Part shown: positions 1 through 7,657 of the stretch, in pieces
Layout of the letters: each line of letters begins with the position of its first letter
Numbering within the stretch: position 1 is the first letter of the stretch
DNA from: CAZBDV01 sp964490765
Lineage (GTDB): Bacteria > Cloacimonadota > Cloacimonadia > Cloacimonadales > JAJBBL01
Length of the DNA: 39,200 nucleotides
Direction of reading: 5' to 3'
Assembly: GCA_964490765.1 (NCBI GenBank)
Contig: CAZBDV010000020.1
Coordinates: 1 to 39,200, forward strand
Position numbers and translations under genes: made by a program
Notes under the pieces: generated by a model
Seen by the model: only the letters and a program-made list of their open reading frames with translations
Databases searched by the model: none
What the model was told of the DNA's origin: nothing

Positions 1-901
1 GATTGGAGGCGATATGAATCATAGCGTGGACGAAGGTTTTAAGAGGTTCTTCGGGGGTAAGACCACTGTTCCCGTCACAACCATCGGGACTGATATAGAG
101 GTCTGCATCGATTGGAACGATCTTGCCGTTTTTGACTGTCAGGCTGAAATCGTCGGGAACACGGTCATATATAAAGGTAAAGAAGAATCTGCAGGGATCA
201 GCAACAGTCAAAGTATCGATAATTATAGCTGATTGAGCTCTACTTGTTATATGAATATCACTTCCAGTCCATCCGGCATAATTCAGATAGATACTGTTCA
301 ACTCATCAGCAGAGAATTCCAGATCACCATAATCAAATATAATAACTCCCCCGCCAGATCTTAACGACTTGTTGTAGCGGATTACATTCCTTTTCAAAAG
401 AGGATTGGCATTTTCCTTGGCTAGTATACCTCCAGCTCCGCTTTTCGAGATGTTATCCTCAATGATACAGTATTGAATAACGGGAGAGGAGTTACCGGCC
501 AGGTGTATTCCCCCACCGTAGTATTGCCAGTCTATATTATCAATCTTCCCGTTCCTTATGGTAAATCCGGAAAGAACGGCATTACGGCTCTCATTCTGAT
601 CGAAGGTGACTACTGTACCTGCAGCGTTACCGTCGATAACAGTTTCACTGATAATGTTCTCATCACCACCCGGTTGATAAAGACTGGTTATGGTAATATT
701 TTTACCCTGAAAATTGATGTTTTCGTAATATATACCGGGATAGACGATGAGTGTATCTCCATGCTGTGCTGCTGCTATCCCTTCCGAGATAGCGGTAAAA
801 TCTCCCGTCCCGTCCTGCCTGACGGTGTAAGCTGCAGAATAAAGAGAGCAGTTCAGTAGCCAGAGCAGGGCAATAATGATAACAACAGTCATTCTATTCA
901 T
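1..901 (-). CDS. Secreted right-handed beta-helix repeat protein (C-terminus cut off by window edge)
   Basis: The reverse strand reads open from an ATG at 901 to the window start, about 300 codons, so the gene is incomplete at its 3' end. An AAGGAG Shine-Dalgarno lies 9 nt upstream. Residues 1-23 form a signal peptide: MNRM, then a hydrophobic stretch VVIIIALLWLL, then a small-residue region. The mature start (YTVRQDGTGDFTAISEGI, then GDTLIVYPGIYYENI) is the classic opening of pectate-lyase-like parallel beta-helix proteins. It is followed by irregular helix rungs such as 'SGFTIRNG' and 'SPVIQYCIIEDN'. Near the window edge a second opening motif (DLYISPDGCDGNSGLTPEEP) resembles DUF1565, suggesting a second helix domain. 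It is a paralogue in general layout of the downstream-numbered neighbour at 1022-3262 and probably lies in the same transcription direction 120 bp after it. A sorting domain at the missing end is expected by analogy but not seen. The ligand or substrate is unknown. Confidence 0.8.
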   Translation of the reverse strand, partial: MNRMTVVIIIALLWLLNCSLYSAAYTVRQDGTGDFTAISEGIAAAQHGDTLIVYPGIYYENINFQGKNITITSLYQPGGDENIISETVIDGNAAGTVVTFDQNESRNAVLSGFTIRNGKIDNIDWQYYGGGIHLAGNSSPVIQYCIIEDNISKSGAGGILAKENANPLLKRNVIRYNKSLRSGGGVIIFDYGDLEFSADELNSIYLNYAGWTGSDIHITSRAQSAIIIDTLTVADPCRFFFTFIYDRVPDDFSLTVKNGKIVPIDADLYISPDGCDGNSGLTPEEPLKTFVHAMIHIASN

Positions 902-916
902 AGCTTTATTCTCCTT

Positions 917-972
917 GAGAGTCTAAGAAAGCGGAGTTGTGACTCTCTATATTATATACTTCATAACTCCGC
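917..972 (-). promoter_or_regulatory. Overlapping inverted repeats and TATAAT in leader of the beta-helix gene ending at the window start
   Basis: Two inverted repeats interlock just upstream of the gene starting at 901. GAGAGTC (917-923) pairs with GACTCTC (941-947), and GCGGAGTT (931-938) pairs with AACTCCGC (965-972). Each pairing excludes the other, because 931-938 lies in the loop of the first. On the minus strand a TATAAT lies at 956-951, without a recognisable -35. The proximal arm ends next to the AAGGAG ribosome-binding site (917-911). This could be an attenuator-like leader or two operator half-sites. The sequence symmetry is certain; the function is inference. Confidence 0.35.
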
Positions 973-1021
973 CGGATTAAGAGTTAAATTTTCTTACTTT
1001 TCACTACCACCAGCCAATCGT

Positions 1022-3262
1022 TCATCTGACCAGCAACATCTTTTTCGTTTGAGTTTCGTGTTCCGAGGAGAGTTTATAGAAATATATCCCGGAACCGACA
1101 AGCTTGCCCTGCTCATCTCTGCCGTCCCAGTATACCGTGTGCCTGCCGGCTGTTGCTTCACCTTCGAATAATCTCTTCACTCTCTGACCGCGGATGTTAT
1201 AGACGGTCAGGTTGACAGCGGCATTTTGCGATACATGGTAAGAGATAGAGGTACCGGCACTGCGGGAAGAGGAGGCTGGTAGGAAGGGATTGGGGTGATT
1301 CTGCGAGAGCACGATCTCCGGACGGGTGGCAATACCTTCCGGCAATTCGTCAGCATTATCCAATCTGACTACAGTGAATTTCTGCCGGCCCGGTCGCAGT
1401 AAGCGTGGTGAATATTCACCCGTTGCTTCGTTACGGACACTGGCAACCGGAATCATCTCCAGACTGCGATTACCTTCACGAACAACAGCAAAGCTGATCT
1501 CACTCTCCAGGTGTTCCGGGGTAACATAAGCCTGAATCTCTACCGGATAAGCCAGCACTTTGCTGGCGCCGATACATTCATCATCGGCATAGATACCAAC
1601 TTCCAGCACATCGTCATCGTTCTCGATACTCATGATGAAATAAGACTCGTAATCGGGACCCCGTTCGAAGACGAAGAATTCCGGATCAGGTTTACGTCTC
1701 GGCTCGATATCGTCGCCAATTGTGTCGATATCAACACCTTCCGGGATATTCCAGTTGAAAGTAAGGTCCTCATCCGTTTCGAAAATATACATCTTCCCGT
1801 ATTCGACCATACACTCTTCATAACCATCTTTGATCCAGCCCTGTTCGCTTCTGTGCATCGACCAGCGTTCAGCCTGGATACTGCTTATCGGACTGTCTCC
1901 CTGAAAATCGATTATCGATTCGAAAATCCATTGAGTTGCCGGTATGAAGTAACCTCGCCAGTTTTCCCGGCCGGCAAAGATCTGTACCGGATAGTCCAGT
2001 TCGATACGGTCGCCCTGGATGGGAAGATATTGAGGGAGATTTTCTACCCGAAGCTTATAGCCGAGATCGCTGCGAAAACTCTCTAAGTTGTAGAACCACC
2101 ATTGTCCATTTATCCATTCCATGCTCGTCTCTTCATGGATAACTCGAACCACATTTCCCTCTATGGATGCCAGGACATCTGGTGCAAACTGATAGCCCTG
2201 TTCATCACGCAGGAGCCGGGGGAACGATTCCCAGAAATAGGCTGTTGGAGTCAGGTCAGTAATGAATACCTTCAGATCCTGTGTGCTCGGATAGGCCCCC
2301 ATGTCCATTCTCGTTCCGTCAGGATCACTGCTGTAGGGGCATTCCGGCCAGATAATCCCGTCACCATTGAAATCGGGGTCTCCCGCATCGATGCAGGGTG
2401 AAGTCCATTCAAGGCGGAAATCCATCCTTGCCGGATCGTAAAACAGCGGATCTTCATCGATATTACCCGTTCCGAGCCAGCCACCTTCGATATTCGAATA
2501 GGTTACCGTTATGTCCGGTGTTCCGACCTCGTTGATTTCTATATTGTTTAACCGGACTATCGAGTTCCTCAACTCAAGCTCTCCCATAGCATAAATACCG
2601 ATATTGTTCTGGGCAATCGTAGCATTGTCGATCTGTACCAGTGTCGGACTATCGATAAACACACCGATCTCATTATCGCTGATCTCCGTTCTGAAGAGAT
2701 AAACGGGGAATCTCCAGCTAGCTGATGTTCTGATCCCCTGGTAGTTACCTTTGATCAGCGATTCGGTAATCGTGCCTATACTCTCATCCATCGATATTCC
2801 TGTCCCAGAGCTTCCCTGATAGTTGAAGCCTATTATCCGGCATTTGTGAAGTGAGATATAGGAATCGTTAGCCCAGATACCATCATTAAAGATGTTGACC
2901 TGTTCATCGAAAATAAAGGAAATACCGGCTATCTCGACAGGATATTCGGTATTACCGCTCTGGTATATATGTAATAGTCCAGTTATGGCTGTATCGAATA
3001 TGTGACTCTCTTCGCCTGTGATCGTGTAATTGCTGGACAAGAAAACGGAAAACCCTCTGTTATAGGTCAGATTTTCTGCATAGATACCGTCATATACCAG
3101 GATGGTGTCTCCTGCAGCGAGGCCCTGATGATCGAAGGCATCCTGAATAGCCCCGAAATCGGGATTATGGGCCGGATCAAGACTGACTGTCCAGGTTACT
3201 CCGAAAATATAGCCTGGTAACATCAACAATATTGCAGACATAGTATATATAATCGCTCTCAT
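1022..3262 (-). CDS. Secreted beta-helix protein with C-terminal FlgD-like/Por-type sorting domain
   Basis: 746 residues, starting at ATG 3262 with an AGGAGG ribosome-binding site 7 nt upstream. The layout is a signal peptide at about 1-21 (IIYTMSAILLMLPGYIF), then a right-handed parallel beta-helix at about 23-320, opening with DFGAIQDAFD and GDTILVYDGIYAEN. The helix closes with the choice-of-anchor-Q style segment SPCIDAGDPDFNGDG...MDMGAYP. A poorly recognisable middle region follows (about 325-640), rich in Trp and acidic residues, with no catalytic motif I can identify. The C-terminus (about 655-746) has the proline-rich linker SQNHPNPFLP, then a FlgD-like Ig fold with YNIRGQRV, WDGRDEQG and SGIYFYKL, ending KKMLLVR. 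Such tails are known type IX/Por-like secretion signals in the Bacteroidota-related lineages. The protein is expected at the cell surface or outside it. Adhesion or polysaccharide contact is plausible, but no specific function can be given. Confidence 0.85.
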   Translation of the reverse strand: MRAIIYTMSAILLMLPGYIFGVTWTVSLDPAHNPDFGAIQDAFDHQGLAAGDTILVYDGIYAENLTYNRGFSVFLSSNYTITGEESHIFDTAITGLLHIYQSGNTEYPVEIAGISFIFDEQVNIFNDGIWANDSYISLHKCRIIGFNYQGSSGTGISMDESIGTITESLIKGNYQGIRTSASWRFPVYLFRTEISDNEIGVFIDSPTLVQIDNATIAQNNIGIYAMGELELRNSIVRLNNIEINEVGTPDITVTYSNIEGGWLGTGNIDEDPLFYDPARMDFRLEWTSPCIDAGDPDFNGDGIIWPECPYSSDPDGTRMDMGAYPSTQDLKVFITDLTPTAYFWESFPRLLRDEQGYQFAPDVLASIEGNVVRVIHEETSMEWINGQWWFYNLESFRSDLGYKLRVENLPQYLPIQGDRIELDYPVQIFAGRENWRGYFIPATQWIFESIIDFQGDSPISSIQAERWSMHRSEQGWIKDGYEECMVEYGKMYIFETDEDLTFNWNIPEGVDIDTIGDDIEPRRKPDPEFFVFERGPDYESYFIMSIENDDDVLEVGIYADDECIGASKVLAYPVEIQAYVTPEHLESEISFAVVREGNRSLEMIPVASVRNEATGEYSPRLLRPGRQKFTVVRLDNADELPEGIATRPEIVLSQNHPNPFLPASSSRSAGTSISYHVSQNAAVNLTVYNIRGQRVKRLFEGEATAGRHTVYWDGRDEQGKLVGSGIYFYKLSSEHETQTKKMLLVR

Positions 3263-3342
3263 TATTTCTCCTCCTTGAAAAAATTACTATTTGCTATCCT
3301 CTAATAATTATCATCTCAGATATTCTTGTATAGGGGATACTA

Positions 3343-3383
3343 ACCTCTCTACCATCCATACCTCACTGCCCAGGTAGAGAGGT
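3343..3383 (-). repeat. 11-bp perfect inverted repeat in probable 5' leader
   Basis: ACCTCTCTACC (3343-3353) and GGTAGAGAGGT (3373-3383) are perfect inverted arms around a 19-nt spacer. They lie 81-121 bp upstream of the minus-strand start codon at 3262. In a transcript this would be a stable hairpin with no following U-tract, so it is not a terminator. It may be a leader structure that affects mRNA stability or translation, or a protein-binding palindrome. Confidence 0.5.
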
Positions 3384-3499
3384 AATTCCGAGCGAAACGA
3401 TTCTGACCAAGAAATAAGAACTTCAATCGACATAAGAGATATACGATGTACCGATCGATAACAATAGAGCAAGTCGTTATAAATAAGCAGGCAAGTGCA

Positions 3500-3543
3500 A
3501 TGTATGTATGTATGTATGTATGTATGTATGTATGTATGTATGT
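3500..3543. repeat. Tetranucleotide microsatellite (ATGT)11
   Basis: Eleven uninterrupted ATGT units fill 44 bp (ACAT units on the minus strand), 238 bp upstream of the start codon at 3262. The repeat is outside any reading frame. On the minus strand a possible -10 (TATAAC, 3481-3476) lies 18 bp downstream, so the array would sit over the -35/upstream position of a promoter reading into the surface-protein gene. Perfect tetranucleotide runs of this length are known to vary by slipped-strand mispairing in other bacteria. Phase variation here is inference. Confidence 0.85.
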
Positions 3544-3779
3544 CGTGCGTGTGATCTCATTTGTTGTCTCCTGATGCCTTCAAGTTTATTTTATTAACCT
3601 TGTTAGATAATTCTCAACAGTTATTCATTTGTCAAGAACTTTTATCATATATTCTAAAACAAAATATTAATCTTGACAGTGATTTGTAAAGCAAGTCTTT
3701 CAGCAGAGTGTACTCGACGAATCAGGAATGATTACAGGGAGAATCCCTGAAAATATGATGCTTAAAGGATACCCTCAGA

Positions 3780-3832
3780 GGAGCAAGGTAGTCGGCACCT
3801 GACCGACTCCGTTGCTCCCCAGAGGTTTTTTT
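3780..3832 (+). terminator. Possible plus-strand intrinsic terminator or end of a small RNA
   Basis: The arms GGAGCAA...AGTCGG and CCGACT...TTGCTCC (3780-3818) form a long stem with a 3-bp internal mismatch, followed after 7 nt by seven T residues (3826-3832). A second small hairpin, CAGGG-AGAAT-CCCTG, lies at 3735-3749. No plus-strand gene precedes it, so it could end a non-coding transcript or be incidental. The distance from stem to T-run is longer than ideal. Confidence 0.3.
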
Positions 3833-3857
3833 CTGGTAGAGCTCTATGACTGGTAAC

Positions 3858-3888
3858 AAAAAAAGAGGGACAGTTAGATCTGCCCCTC
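3858..3888 (-). terminator. Intrinsic terminator after the M6 metalloprotease gene
   Basis: Read on the minus strand, GAGGGGCAG-ATCTAA-CTGTCCCTC gives a 9-bp stem with one G-U pair and a 6-nt loop, followed by a run of seven T residues. It begins about 32 bp past the stop codon of the 3921-7460 gene, a textbook Rho-independent terminator. It separates that gene from the beta-helix genes. Confidence 0.85.
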
Positions 3889-3920
3889 CGGTTATTTTAT
3901 GATTTCAGTATATCCAGAAC

Positions 3921-6900
3921 TTATTTGAGCAAGAGCATTTTCCTGGTATGAACACTATCCTCGGTTTGCAGGCGATAGAAATAGATACCGCTGCTAATCC
4001 TGTTGTTATCGACTGACCTAGCATTCCAGACTACCGAGTGTTCCCCACTGGTAAGCAGATCATCGACAATAGTAGCGACTTTTTGTCCGGCGATATTGTA
4101 GATAGTCAGTTTGACCTTCTGATCCGCGTTAAGTGAGAATCTGATCGTCGTTTCGGGGTTGAAGGGGTTGGGGTAATTACCGTGCAACTCAGTAACAGAC
4201 GGTGATGTTACAGTATCTTCTGCAGAGACGTTCGTAATGTTAAAGTTAAGTTCTTCACTGAAAGGTGAAGCAACAAAAGCACCATCAACAGCCTGTACTC
4301 GCCAGTAATAAGTTCCTTCCGGTAACCCGTTCATAACAAATTCGGTATTAACACCCATATTACCGCGCGTGGGTATTTTACGGAAACCGGTATCCAGATT
4401 GGACATAGATGAGAGGATATCCTCACCTCCGCTATAGGTTCCTATAGAGAGATTATATGTTATTGCTTCATCTGGTGTTTCTTCATCAGTAGCGGCCATC
4501 CAGCTGAAGCTTACCGAACATTCACTTACTAGGACTTGCATATCATCGGGAACTGTAGGCGGAGTATTGGCAATGAACTCATTGGAACCTGTACTATTGC
4601 GATAAATTTCAGTGATGGCACCCTGCGGCGAACTTCCTGTGAGGAGGATATCGAGATCTCCGTCATTATCAAAATCAGCCCAGGCAGTCGAACTGGTATT
4701 AAGAGGAATCAAGCCTGCATTGACCGGTAAAAACAGGCCGTTAATATTACGAAAGACCGCAGAGGTATTGAACCCTGTCAGCATAACATCGAGAGCTCCA
4801 TTCTGGTCAAGATCGCCCCATCTGGCAGAACCGAGAGCTACACCCGGCAGATCTGCATCTATATCGGTAAATGTTTCATCACCATTATTTCTATAAATCC
4901 TGCTAATCAGGCCTTGTGGAGAGTTTCCTGCCAGCAGGATATCGACAAAACCGTCGTTATTATAATCACCGATATCAACAGCAGCACCCGAAACTCCTGG
5001 CAAGCCGGTATTAGCCTGATAGAAGCTACCCTCGCCGTCATTAATGAATATGTCGGCCAAACCACCCTGATTAGTAGATCCGGCAAGGACCAGATCGAGC
5101 AAGCCATTATTATTGATATCAGCCCATACGGCATCCCCGAGCGCCATATCTGGCAGATCGGGTGTATCTATAGGAATAAAACTGCCATCTTCATTGTTTT
5201 GATAAAGAGTAGTGAGAAAACCGTTAACAGAATCACCGAGAATAAGAATGTCGAGCCATCCGTTATTATTATAATCTCCCAGAGCTATAGCTCCATTTTG
5301 AACACCGGTTAATCCGACATCTAATTCTGAAAAACTATCATCGGTATTATTAATAAATATACTGGCAATCAATTGATTTGTGGTATCTCTGCCTGTGATA
5401 ACGATATCAAGATAACCATTATTAGTAAGATCTCCCCAGGCAGCCGTAGAATTACTGAGCTGGGGTAAATCGAGTCCAATATCGACAAAACCTTCTGATC
5501 CCACATTCTGGAATACCTTACTGATACCGTTTCCAGTAACGAGAAAATCGAGAAATCCATCATTGTTGAAATCACCCCAAACACCATCCCCGTGGGCAAC
5601 ACCGGGCAAATCCAGATTCAGGGGTGCAAAATGAGCAGTTGTAAAGCTATATGTATTAGACCAGTCGCTATATTCAGAACCGTCTGAAGACCTTACACGC
5701 CAGTAATAGCTGACTTCCACATCCAGGGTCACACCTGGCTGGTAAGTTGTGTTCATAACATAGAGGTTTTCATCGATCAATTCTTCGAAATCTGCATCGT
5801 GACCCAATTGGAAATGATAGAACTCTGCAACATTGACATTACCCCAGGAGAAAGTCGGTGTCGTGGAGATATCCATAGCCTGATCCTCGGGTTGCTGTAA
5901 AAGTGGGGCATTGAGATCACCGATCATGGTGACGGAAAACGTTATGGTCTCCCCCGGGGCACCGACAGAATGAATGTTTAAACCAGCAATGCCTCCGTTA
6001 CCGAGAAAGCTGACCGGATTTGTCGTGTAGTCATTGATCTCAGTCCTGCCGTTATATGCACTGTAATGTGCCAGGTTAACCGTTCCGTTGGAAGTTGGAG
6101 TTCCGTTATGCCTGTAGAGATAGACTTCATCTGGTGGGCCGTCAGCATTTCCATCAAATCTGCTGTCTATTCTGTAAACCAGCAGGCCAGTCCCGGGAAG
6201 CGTCGATTCATAAAATCCTGTCTGTCTTCTGTATTCCAGAATGAAGAATTCGTAATTCGAATAGGGAGACTCGATCATATATACGTTGTTACCAGCTGAG
6301 GTTAGAGGTTCGAGAGTATATGTTCCTGACGAAGTAATTTCCGGAATATCCGAGATCCAGTTTTGCTGGGCATATTTATACTTCATCCAGGCACCCATAT
6401 GAACGAATCCGGAGGCCATGAGATCCCAGGGCCCTACCGGTGTCATACCGGTCGAATTGTAATGATAGAGATCTGGAGCTCCCAGAGTATGGAACATTTC
6501 ATGGCTCAAAGTCGAAGCGCTGCTCTGATTTTCGGGCTGGAAAGTATAGTCCCAGACTCGCAAACCGTGGATTGTAACATTGAAAGAATAGAGTACCCAG
6601 CGATGTGCCCAGAGAAGCTCTGCCCAATTGCCAGAACTTCCCCTGATGATAAAACTCACATTATCAACATTTCCGTCACCATCAGCATCGATCACCATAT
6701 TCGTAGGAACTTCAGGTTCTATGAAGTTAATGGCATTCTGAAGCAGGGTATGTTCTCTTAGCCTACGTTCGGTATCGCCACTATAACCGTTCGGATTATT
6801 GACCGGATGATATGGTTGATAATAACTACGGGGAAAACTGTCCTGATAAGACAGGTTGGTTGTTATATCGCAGATTGGGAAATGGTGGCTGACAATATCG

Positions 6901-7460
6901 AGTTGATAGTAAGAAACTTCCTGAAAAAAATGTCGCATCGATGACGAATCCGTACTATTGAATCGAATATCATAAGTAGTCCGGGGAGTAGTGAACTCGG
7001 TATCATCGGAGAAACGGATATAGACCACCAGATTATTCATTGTACCTGTATGCGGGGCTCTGATCGTTGTTCGCTCTATTGGCTCATAAAAGGCTGCTCG
7101 TCGTTCCTGGTATATTCTATCAGAGACTTTTACCCAGGGTTCTATACCAACTTCGGCTGGTTCAACACTACCGGCGCGGTATTCAGAAGGAACCACATAA
7201 TCACCCTCTCTTACTCCGTAATAATAATATCCATCGGTACCAACTATGAGTGTGTAGCCATCTTCATCATGAGTCCAGTTGAAAAACTCATCACCCGATG
7301 CAAAACAATTTATCGTGGTACCGTCAGGTAACTCTATCTCGGCAGGTAGAAACTCAAAATACGCTGCCGGTAACTGAATCACCGTAAAAAGAAACATCAG
7401 TGCCAGCAAGAGCTTTAATCGACAGGATATTCTCCTGCGGTATCTTTCATCAAATTTCAT
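3921..7460 (-). CDS. Secreted M6-family (immune-inhibitor-A-like) metalloprotease with FG-GAP repeats and sorting domain
   Basis: 1179 residues; ATG at 7460 with an AAGGAG ribosome-binding site 6 nt upstream. A positively charged N-terminus and hydrophobic segment (about 15-33, LKLLLALMFLFTVIQLPAA) form the signal peptide. Residues about 35-115 match the propeptide-like start of M6 proteases (LPDGTTINCFASGDEFFNW). The catalytic domain covers about 135-500 with the zinc motif HEMFH at 320-324 and the downstream GAPDLYH. A fibronectin-like segment (about 525-610) leads to seven tandem FG-GAP/VCBS-like, Ca-binding-looking units of the type GDYNNDGFVDILLAG between about 625 and 975. Another Fn3-like domain follows (about 985-1075). 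The last 90 residues are the Por/FlgD-type sorting domain (GNYPNPFNPETTIRF, YNIAGQKV, SGIYFYRL, RKMLLLK). It probably acts outside the cell on protein substrates. For a fermenter of proteins or amino acids this would be a nutrient-gathering enzyme, which is inference. Confidence 0.88.
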   Translation of the reverse strand: MKFDERYRRRISCRLKLLLALMFLFTVIQLPAAYFEFLPAEIELPDGTTINCFASGDEFFNWTHDEDGYTLIVGTDGYYYYGVREGDYVVPSEYRAGSVEPAEVGIEPWVKVSDRIYQERRAAFYEPIERTTIRAPHTGTMNNLVVYIRFSDDTEFTTPRTTYDIRFNSTDSSSMRHFFQEVSYYQLDIVSHHFPICDITTNLSYQDSFPRSYYQPYHPVNNPNGYSGDTERRLREHTLLQNAINFIEPEVPTNMVIDADGDGNVDNVSFIIRGSSGNWAELLWAHRWVLYSFNVTIHGLRVWDYTFQPENQSSASTLSHEMFHTLGAPDLYHYNSTGMTPVGPWDLMASGFVHMGAWMKYKYAQQNWISDIPEITSSGTYTLEPLTSAGNNVYMIESPYSNYEFFILEYRRQTGFYESTLPGTGLLVYRIDSRFDGNADGPPDEVYLYRHNGTPTSNGTVNLAHYSAYNGRTEINDYTTNPVSFLGNGGIAGLNIHSVGAPGETITFSVTMIGDLNAPLLQQPEDQAMDISTTPTFSWGNVNVAEFYHFQLGHDADFEELIDENLYVMNTTYQPGVTLDVEVSYYWRVRSSDGSEYSDWSNTYSFTTAHFAPLNLDLPGVAHGDGVWGDFNNDGFLDFLVTGNGISKVFQNVGSEGFVDIGLDLPQLSNSTAAWGDLTNNGYLDIVITGRDTTNQLIASIFINNTDDSFSELDVGLTGVQNGAIALGDYNNNGWLDILILGDSVNGFLTTLYQNNEDGSFIPIDTPDLPDMALGDAVWADINNNGLLDLVLAGSTNQGGLADIFINDGEGSFYQANTGLPGVSGAAVDIGDYNNDGFVDILLAGNSPQGLISRIYRNNGDETFTDIDADLPGVALGSARWGDLDQNGALDVMLTGFNTSAVFRNINGLFLPVNAGLIPLNTSSTAWADFDNDGDLDILLTGSSPQGAITEIYRNSTGSNEFIANTPPTVPDDMQVLVSECSVSFSWMAATDEETPDEAITYNLSIGTYSGGEDILSSMSNLDTGFRKIPTRGNMGVNTEFVMNGLPEGTYYWRVQAVDGAFVASPFSEELNFNITNVSAEDTVTSPSVTELHGNYPNPFNPETTIRFSLNADQKVKLTIYNIAGQKVATIVDDLLTSGEHSVVWNARSVDNNRISSGIYFYRLQTEDSVHTRKMLLLK

Positions 7461-7657
7461 TATAACTCCTTATCATTGTAGAGACTGTCTTCTTAATATA
7501 TAACCGTATATAATGCAGGCTATATCTTTCTTTGTCAGGCTGGGAACTCAGACCGGAAGATAAATCATTCCCTTAACTACGCTCATGCTGTTATTTTATA
7601 CCTGCTGCCGGGATTATCTACCATTTTCGTTTCCTGCTGAGGCATTAAAATAATATG

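Larger units (their letters stand above)
3263..3920. other. 658-bp intergenic region with no credible gene
   Basis: No plausible coding region on either strand. In order from low to high coordinates it contains a likely 5' leader for the 1022-3262 gene with an 11-bp inverted repeat, a 44-bp ATGT microsatellite, AT-rich sequence around 3580-3680, a structured stretch with two hairpins at 3735-3818, and a minus-strand terminator at 3858-3888. The regulatory content probably serves the beta-helix gene at 1022-3262. The individual elements are listed separately. Confidence 0.7.

Noticed and set aside
473..859. 128-residue plus-strand frame
   Set aside because: It is antisense to the beta-helix gene at 1-901, whose own frame carries a signal peptide and clear family motifs.
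1511..2086. 191-residue plus-strand frame
   Set aside because: Lies fully antisense within the 746-residue secreted protein and has no recognisable motifs.
3500..3543. Microsatellite inside a broken reading frame
   Set aside because: I could not find a frame on either strand that continues as a credible protein on both sides of the repeat in any phase.
3673..3701. TTGACA as a promoter for a plus-strand transcript
   Set aside because: No TATAAT-like hexamer occurs at 15-19 bp, so I list it only as part of a weak small-RNA idea.
6363..6761. 132-residue plus-strand frame inside the metalloprotease gene
   Set aside because: Antisense to the HExxH catalytic domain; no ribosome-binding site or protein-like pattern of its own.
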